A stretch of DNA of 64,000 nucleotides, taken from contig CAVRAV010000001.1 in assembly GCA_963719165.1 (NCBI GenBank), positions 1,426,001-1,490,000 of the forward strand. Direction: 5' to 3'. The stretch is from JAOUEA01 sp963719165. GTDB taxonomy: Bacteria > Actinomycetota > UBA4738 > HRBIN12. Below the pieces are notes generated by a model that was given only the letters and a program-made list of their open reading frames with translations, was not told the DNA's origin and did not search any database. A program made the translations under genes and the position numbers. Shown here piece after piece: positions 61,016 through 64,000 of this stretch. Positions within the stretch are counted from its first letter, which is position 1; each line of letters opens with the position of its first letter.

Positions 61016-61613
61016 TCAGCCGGGACCGTGCGTTAACGGCGGCGGTCCGCACACGAGCGAATCGGGTCCTCGGTAGGCAGGGGCAGGTGCGCAGGCTCGG
61101 AGGCCGACCGGGATGATCAACCGGTATCGCGCCTCACCGACGTGGTAGTTCAACGCGACACCCTCGAACGTGCCCCGCCCGCCGCCCTCCGCTACCAGCC
61201 CGATGAATAGCTGTAAGGGATGCGGCTCCGCGTGTCCGCCTGGGGGCACGGGGAACCCCTCGAGCGGCTCATAGGGTTGGGGAACGGTGGCGGGTACGTT
61301 GCCGCGCCATCTCTCTTATCGATCGAGCGTCCCTCGAAGAACGCGACAACGGTACCGACGAGGTGAATCTGATCGGTGCTGTTCACCAATTCCACGGAGT
61401 CGAGAACCGCGTCTTCGTCGCCACGGTTGCGATCATGACGTCTGAGAACGTGAATGGGTGCCTGGTGGAGACCAACCTGGACGTCGCGTAGGCGTCCGCC
61501 CGGGCTCCTTCGCTCGCGGCGAGAGGGCCCGTTCCGCTCGACGACGAGCAGCTGATCGGAAGCAGGGCCAACAGCACCCAAACGACCAGGGCGTGTTGGC
61601 GTTCATGACCCAT
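61016..61613 (-). pseudogene. Secreted lipoprotein relic spread over three frames
   Basis: The minus strand reads a signal peptide with lipobox (ALLPISC) in one frame from ATG 61613. It continues in a second frame (LDSVELVNSTDQIHLVGTVV and AFFEGRSID) and ends in a third (VPQPYEPLEGFPVPPGGHAE, FEGVALNYHVGEARYRLIIP). The parts join into one small extracellular beta-rich protein if two indels are allowed. I do not recognise the family. The frame breaks suggest a decayed gene or repeated sequence errors. Confidence 0.55.
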
Positions 61614-62073
61614 TCGGCTTCCGCTTGTTCCCGCTCGGATCGGTCCGCGGGACACGGACGATCTAGTAGAAGTCCTCTCCATCGGCGGATTCAAACACGC
61701 GGAACTCGGGCCCGTTCACCCGCCGAATCACGGTCGCGCTCCTCACAGCCAGGAGTCAGGGACATCGAACAGACGCGCCACTGACCGACAAGGATCGAGG
61801 AGAGCGGCGAGCCTGGGGCCGCAGCTATCATGGTCGCGATGAGCATCAGCATGCATGCGAGCATCCTGCCGCGCACCGATCTGGCCAGGGCGGCCGCACC
61901 CTCGGCCTCCTCGCTACCAAGGGCGCCCTCGAGGGCCAACGAGGAGCGAGGCCGTCGTCGTCCAGGGAGCGCATGGAGCAGGCGTGGGGTTCGCCCACTG
62001 CGCCGGCCGCGACCGCGCCGGCAGCCTGAGCCGCGTCAACGAGCGCGGTAACGTCCGAAGGAGGCGCCTCGAG
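61614..62073. other. Gap of about 460 bases without a convincing gene
   Basis: Several short open frames cross this stretch on both strands, but none shows a family motif, a good ribosome-binding site and consistent codon use. A minus-strand frame (61691-61939) has one hydrophobic segment (MLMLIATMIAAA) and may be another remnant. No hairpin or repeat stands out. Confidence 0.5.
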
Positions 62074-62567
62074 ATGGCTGAGAAGAAGCCAGCGAAGAAG
62101 ACCGCCGCACGGAAGTCAACGAAGCGCACCACCGCCACCACCAAGAAATCGGCGGGATTCTCGGACGAAGAACGAGCGGCGATGAAGGCTCGTGCCCAGG
62201 AGATGAAGGCGGAAGCGCGCGCCAAGAAGAACCGGGGGGAGGGGAACGCGCCGCGGTCGCGGCGATCGCCGCGATGTCGGAACCGGATCGCTCCATGGCC
62301 AAGCGGCTCCATGCGATCGTCCAATCCAGCGCGCCCGACCTCTGGCCGAAGACCTGGTACGGGATGCCGGCGTATGCCAAGGACGGCAAGGTCGTCTGCT
62401 TCTTCAAGAGCGCCGAGAAGTTCAGCTCGCGCTACGCGACGTTCGGCTTCGAGGAGGCGGCCAACCTCGACGAGGGCGCGATGTGGCCGACCTCCTATGC
62501 GCTGAAGGAGCTGACCGCAACCGATGAGAAGAAGATCGCCGCCCTCATAAAGAAGGCGGCGAGCTAA
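62074..62567 (+). pseudogene. DUF1801 protein with Lys-rich N-terminus, one frameshift
   Basis: The first part (62074-62240) is a basic leader (MAEKKPAKKTAARKSTK ... FSDEERAAMKARAQEMKAEA). The frame then breaks in a G-rich run (62232-62244), and the DUF1801 domain continues in another frame: RLHAIVQSSAPDLWPKTWYG, MPAYAKDGKVVCFFKSAEKF, ATFGFEEAANLDEGAMWPTS. Homologues have both parts in one protein (leader + VAAIAAM + DUF1801). One missing base restores 164 aa. A truncated product starting at ATG 62274 (97 aa) would still hold the domain. Confidence 0.8.
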
Positions 62568-62702
62568 GCCCCAGCTCCTGAACCTGCACGGCGCTCCGCT
62601 GCCCACGACCGAGCTGCTTCGCTCCCGCTCGGTGCTCGGCAGGTCCGTGCCCTACCCCGGGCGGCCTGTTTCCCGTCCGGCGGTGGCGGCCTCCGTCGCT
62701 TC

Positions 62703-63347
62703 CTACCGGGTTCTCTCGGGGAGCGTCGAGGCGCCGACGTTGGCATCGAGCCAGGCACGGAGCGGCCTCGATGCCTTGAGGAACTCCACCACCCTGTCCT
62801 TCGCCCGGGCGGTCCCGAGCCAGGCGCCCACCGGCCACGAACGCCACGCGACGATGCCCTTGTACCGCAGGAGCTCGACCCGCGGGTGGTCCTTCGCGTA
62901 ACCGCGCGGTGCCGTCTTCAACTCGCCGTGCGCCATGATCTCCGCGTCCGAGGCCCGCGCCTTCGCGACCACCGACGCCAGCTTCTTACCGGATCGATCG
63001 TCGTCCACAGCCTCCCGGTAACGCTCGAGCTGATCGGGAGCCATCTCCCACATGCCGCATCCGGCCGCGAGTCCGCGTGCATCGAGCTGGACGTAGCCCT
63101 CGCCGAGCATGGCCGCGATGTTCGTCTTGTACGGCGACTTGTCGCGGCTGAACCGCAGGTCCCGGTAGGGCCGGAAGATGCGGCCCTCGCCCCACTGGGA
63201 TTCCAGGTCGGCGAGCAACGCCTCCATCGGCGCGCGCACCGCGGTCTCGTACACATCCTTGTGCCGTTGCCAGTACGGCTTGGAGTTGTCGGCTTCGAGA
63301 CCCTCGAAGAACTCGAGGGCCTCGGCGGGCCAGCCCCTGAACGCCAT
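62703..63347 (-). CDS. DUF2461 (TIGR02453) family protein
   Basis: This 214-aa protein has the DUF2461 pattern: AFRGWPAEALEFFEGLEADN, SKPYWQRHKDVYETAVRAPM, LFRPYRDLRFSRDKSPYKTN-like segment (its own text begins IFRPYRD), GYVQLDARGLAAGCGMWEM and LLRYKGIVAWRSWP. The family has no established function. The protein looks intact with normal length, and the gene lies next to a secreted-protein gene on the same strand (one-base gap from its stop). Confidence 0.88.
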   Translation of the reverse strand: MAFRGWPAEALEFFEGLEADNSKPYWQRHKDVYETAVRAPMEALLADLESQWGEGRIFRPYRDLRFSRDKSPYKTNIAAMLGEGYVQLDARGLAAGCGMWEMAPDQLERYREAVDDDRSGKKLASVVAKARASDAEIMAHGELKTAPRGYAKDHPRVELLRYKGIVAWRSWPVGAWLGTARAKDRVVEFLKASRPLRAWLDANVGASTLPERTR

Positions 63348-63348
63348 C

Positions 63349-63999
63349 TCAGCCCGCCTTGGCGAACGCGCGCAGGCTCGCCTTGAGTTGCGAGCCGCTC
63401 AGCGCGATCGCGCCGGAGTCGAAGTTCACCGTCACCGTCCCCGCCGACCATGCCTCGGGAGTCTTCGTCTTGATGCAATGACGCCCGTGGTGGACCGACG
63501 AGGCCCCGTCGGTGAACCGCAACGTTCCTGAGGCGAGCGGCGCCATGTCGGCGGCCTTCACGAGGAATCCCGTGGGCGTCTTCCGCGCCGGGCGCCCGAC
63601 GGCCGAGGCCGTCATGCTGTGATCCACGGTTGCCGGTGCGATCCGCTCCACCTGCTCGAACCCGACGGAACCCGCTCCGAGGGGAGCGAAGACGGTGGCA
63701 AGCTGCCCCGCGTCCTGCGCCCTGAACGTCGAGCCGCGGAAGCACCCATGGGGCCGCGGCGACTCGTTGGGGCATCGCTTGCCCGATAGGAAGAACCGTC
63801 CGGCCTGACCCTTCATCGACGTGGCGGCCAGGTCGGGCAGGGTCCCTTCGTTCGGGGTGAACGACAACGTGCCCGTGAGGGTGCCTCGGCGAACGATCGT
63901 CGATTGGAGGACTTCGTGCGTCTTGGGGCAGCGGTACGAGTGCGTGCGGGCGGGTTGGTTCCCGGCGAACGTGAGGTCGATCTGACCGAACGGGCCGAG
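63349..63999 (-). CDS. Secreted Cys-containing beta-rich protein, 5' end outside the window
   Basis: The minus-strand frame is open from the right edge to the stop at 63349, about 216 residues. It repeats a short module: SYRCPKTHEVLQSTIVRRGT then TGTLSFTPNEGT; GRFFLSGKRCPNE and GCFRGSTFRAQD; then GASSVHHGRHCIKTKTPEAW and AGTVTVNFDSGAIALSGSQL. The modules have single cysteines followed by beta strands, suggesting an extracellular, disulfide-linked beta protein. A TTG at 63867 is internal, not a start. The family is not recognised. Confidence 0.65.
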   Translation of the reverse strand, partial: LGPFGQIDLTFAGNQPARTHSYRCPKTHEVLQSTIVRRGTLTGTLSFTPNEGTLPDLAATSMKGQAGRFFLSGKRCPNESPRPHGCFRGSTFRAQDAGQLATVFAPLGAGSVGFEQVERIAPATVDHSMTASAVGRPARKTPTGFLVKAADMAPLASGTLRFTDGASSVHHGRHCIKTKTPEAWSAGTVTVNFDSGAIALSGSQLKASLRAFAKAG

Positions 64000-64000
64000 G

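Noticed and set aside
61691..61939. 82-codon minus-strand frame with one hydrophobic stretch
   Set aside because: No ribosome-binding site, no family resemblance and uneven codon use; kept only as a note in the gap entry.
53844..62600. Genomic island brought in by a prophage or transposon
   Set aside because: No integrase, transposase, inverted repeats or attachment site was seen, and base composition stays like the rest. The 'holin-like' protein belongs to the chromosomal YqjE/DUF3618 pair.

Overview
The window is high-GC DNA (roughly 68-70 % by eye) and almost certainly chromosomal DNA of an actinomycete-phylum (Actinomycetota) bacterium, probably from an uncultured lineage. The strongest evidence is gene order. 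From about 1.4 to 26.6 kb it carries the block known from Mycobacterium and relatives: ppx with DUF501, divIC, eno, mazG, mfd, pth, rplY, prs, glmU, ispE, rsmA(ksgA), a DUF348/G5 RpfB-type protein, tatD, metG, rsmI and a PMT mannosyltransferase. Actinobacterial signature families (DUF501, DUF3618, YqjE-type holin-like protein, DUF7144, DUF1269) agree. No rRNA, CRISPR array, prophage or insertion sequence was seen. One tRNA (Gln, UUG) was found.

Layout. 0-1.4 kb: the end of a possible adenosine deaminase gene and a UDP-sugar dehydrogenase. 1.4-26.6 kb: housekeeping genes, mostly on the minus strand and often with 2-8 base overlaps or gaps. They cover translation (pth, rplY, metG, rsmA, rsmI, S1 protein), cell envelope (glmU, ispE, RlpA/G5 protein, PMT), repair (mfd) and metabolism (eno, prs). 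26.7-30.4 kb: small accessory genes (CPBP protease, FAD oxidoreductase, pilin-like protein, lone Lrp/AsnC RAM domain, 11-residue-repeat LEA-like protein). 30.5-43.6 kb: a carbohydrate-use island with a frameshifted GH4 glycosidase, a DeoR-type regulator, an amidohydrolase, an MFS transporter, an APH-type kinase, a SIS-domain isomerase/deaminase, a complete sugar ABC transporter (binding protein, two permeases, ATPase) and two PfkB kinases. A shared 10-base motif in front of the GH4 gene and in the DeoR/SIS intergenic region suggests common control.

43.6-53.9 kb: a macro-rhodanese fusion, a flavin-nucleotide-type oxidase, a beta-propeller protein, a tryptophan 2,3-dioxygenase/aminotransferase pair, a phosphodiester glycosidase, an RDD protein, a second pilin-like protein, a MoxR/VWA pair (VWA frameshifted) and an MscS channel. 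53.9-62.6 kb is a region of gene decay: a sigma-factor fragment, a DUF7144 and a DUF1269 gene that have both lost their 5' ends at one head-to-head junction, a SulP STAS fragment, a three-frame lipoprotein relic and a frameshifted DUF1801 gene. They are interleaved with apparently intact genes (alpha/beta hydrolase, P-type ATPase, YqjE/DUF3618). 62.7-64 kb: a DUF2461 protein and the 3' part of a secreted Cys-containing protein.

Two genes (S1 protein at 4.7 kb, sugar permease at 38.2 kb) have no plausible ATG/GTG/TTG start, but each has a strong ribosome-binding site 6-7 bases before an ATC codon exactly where the protein should begin. At least six genes carry single-base frameshifts; whether these are biological or sequencing/assembly errors cannot be decided from the sequence alone. 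All family assignments come from reading motifs and order; no database search was run.
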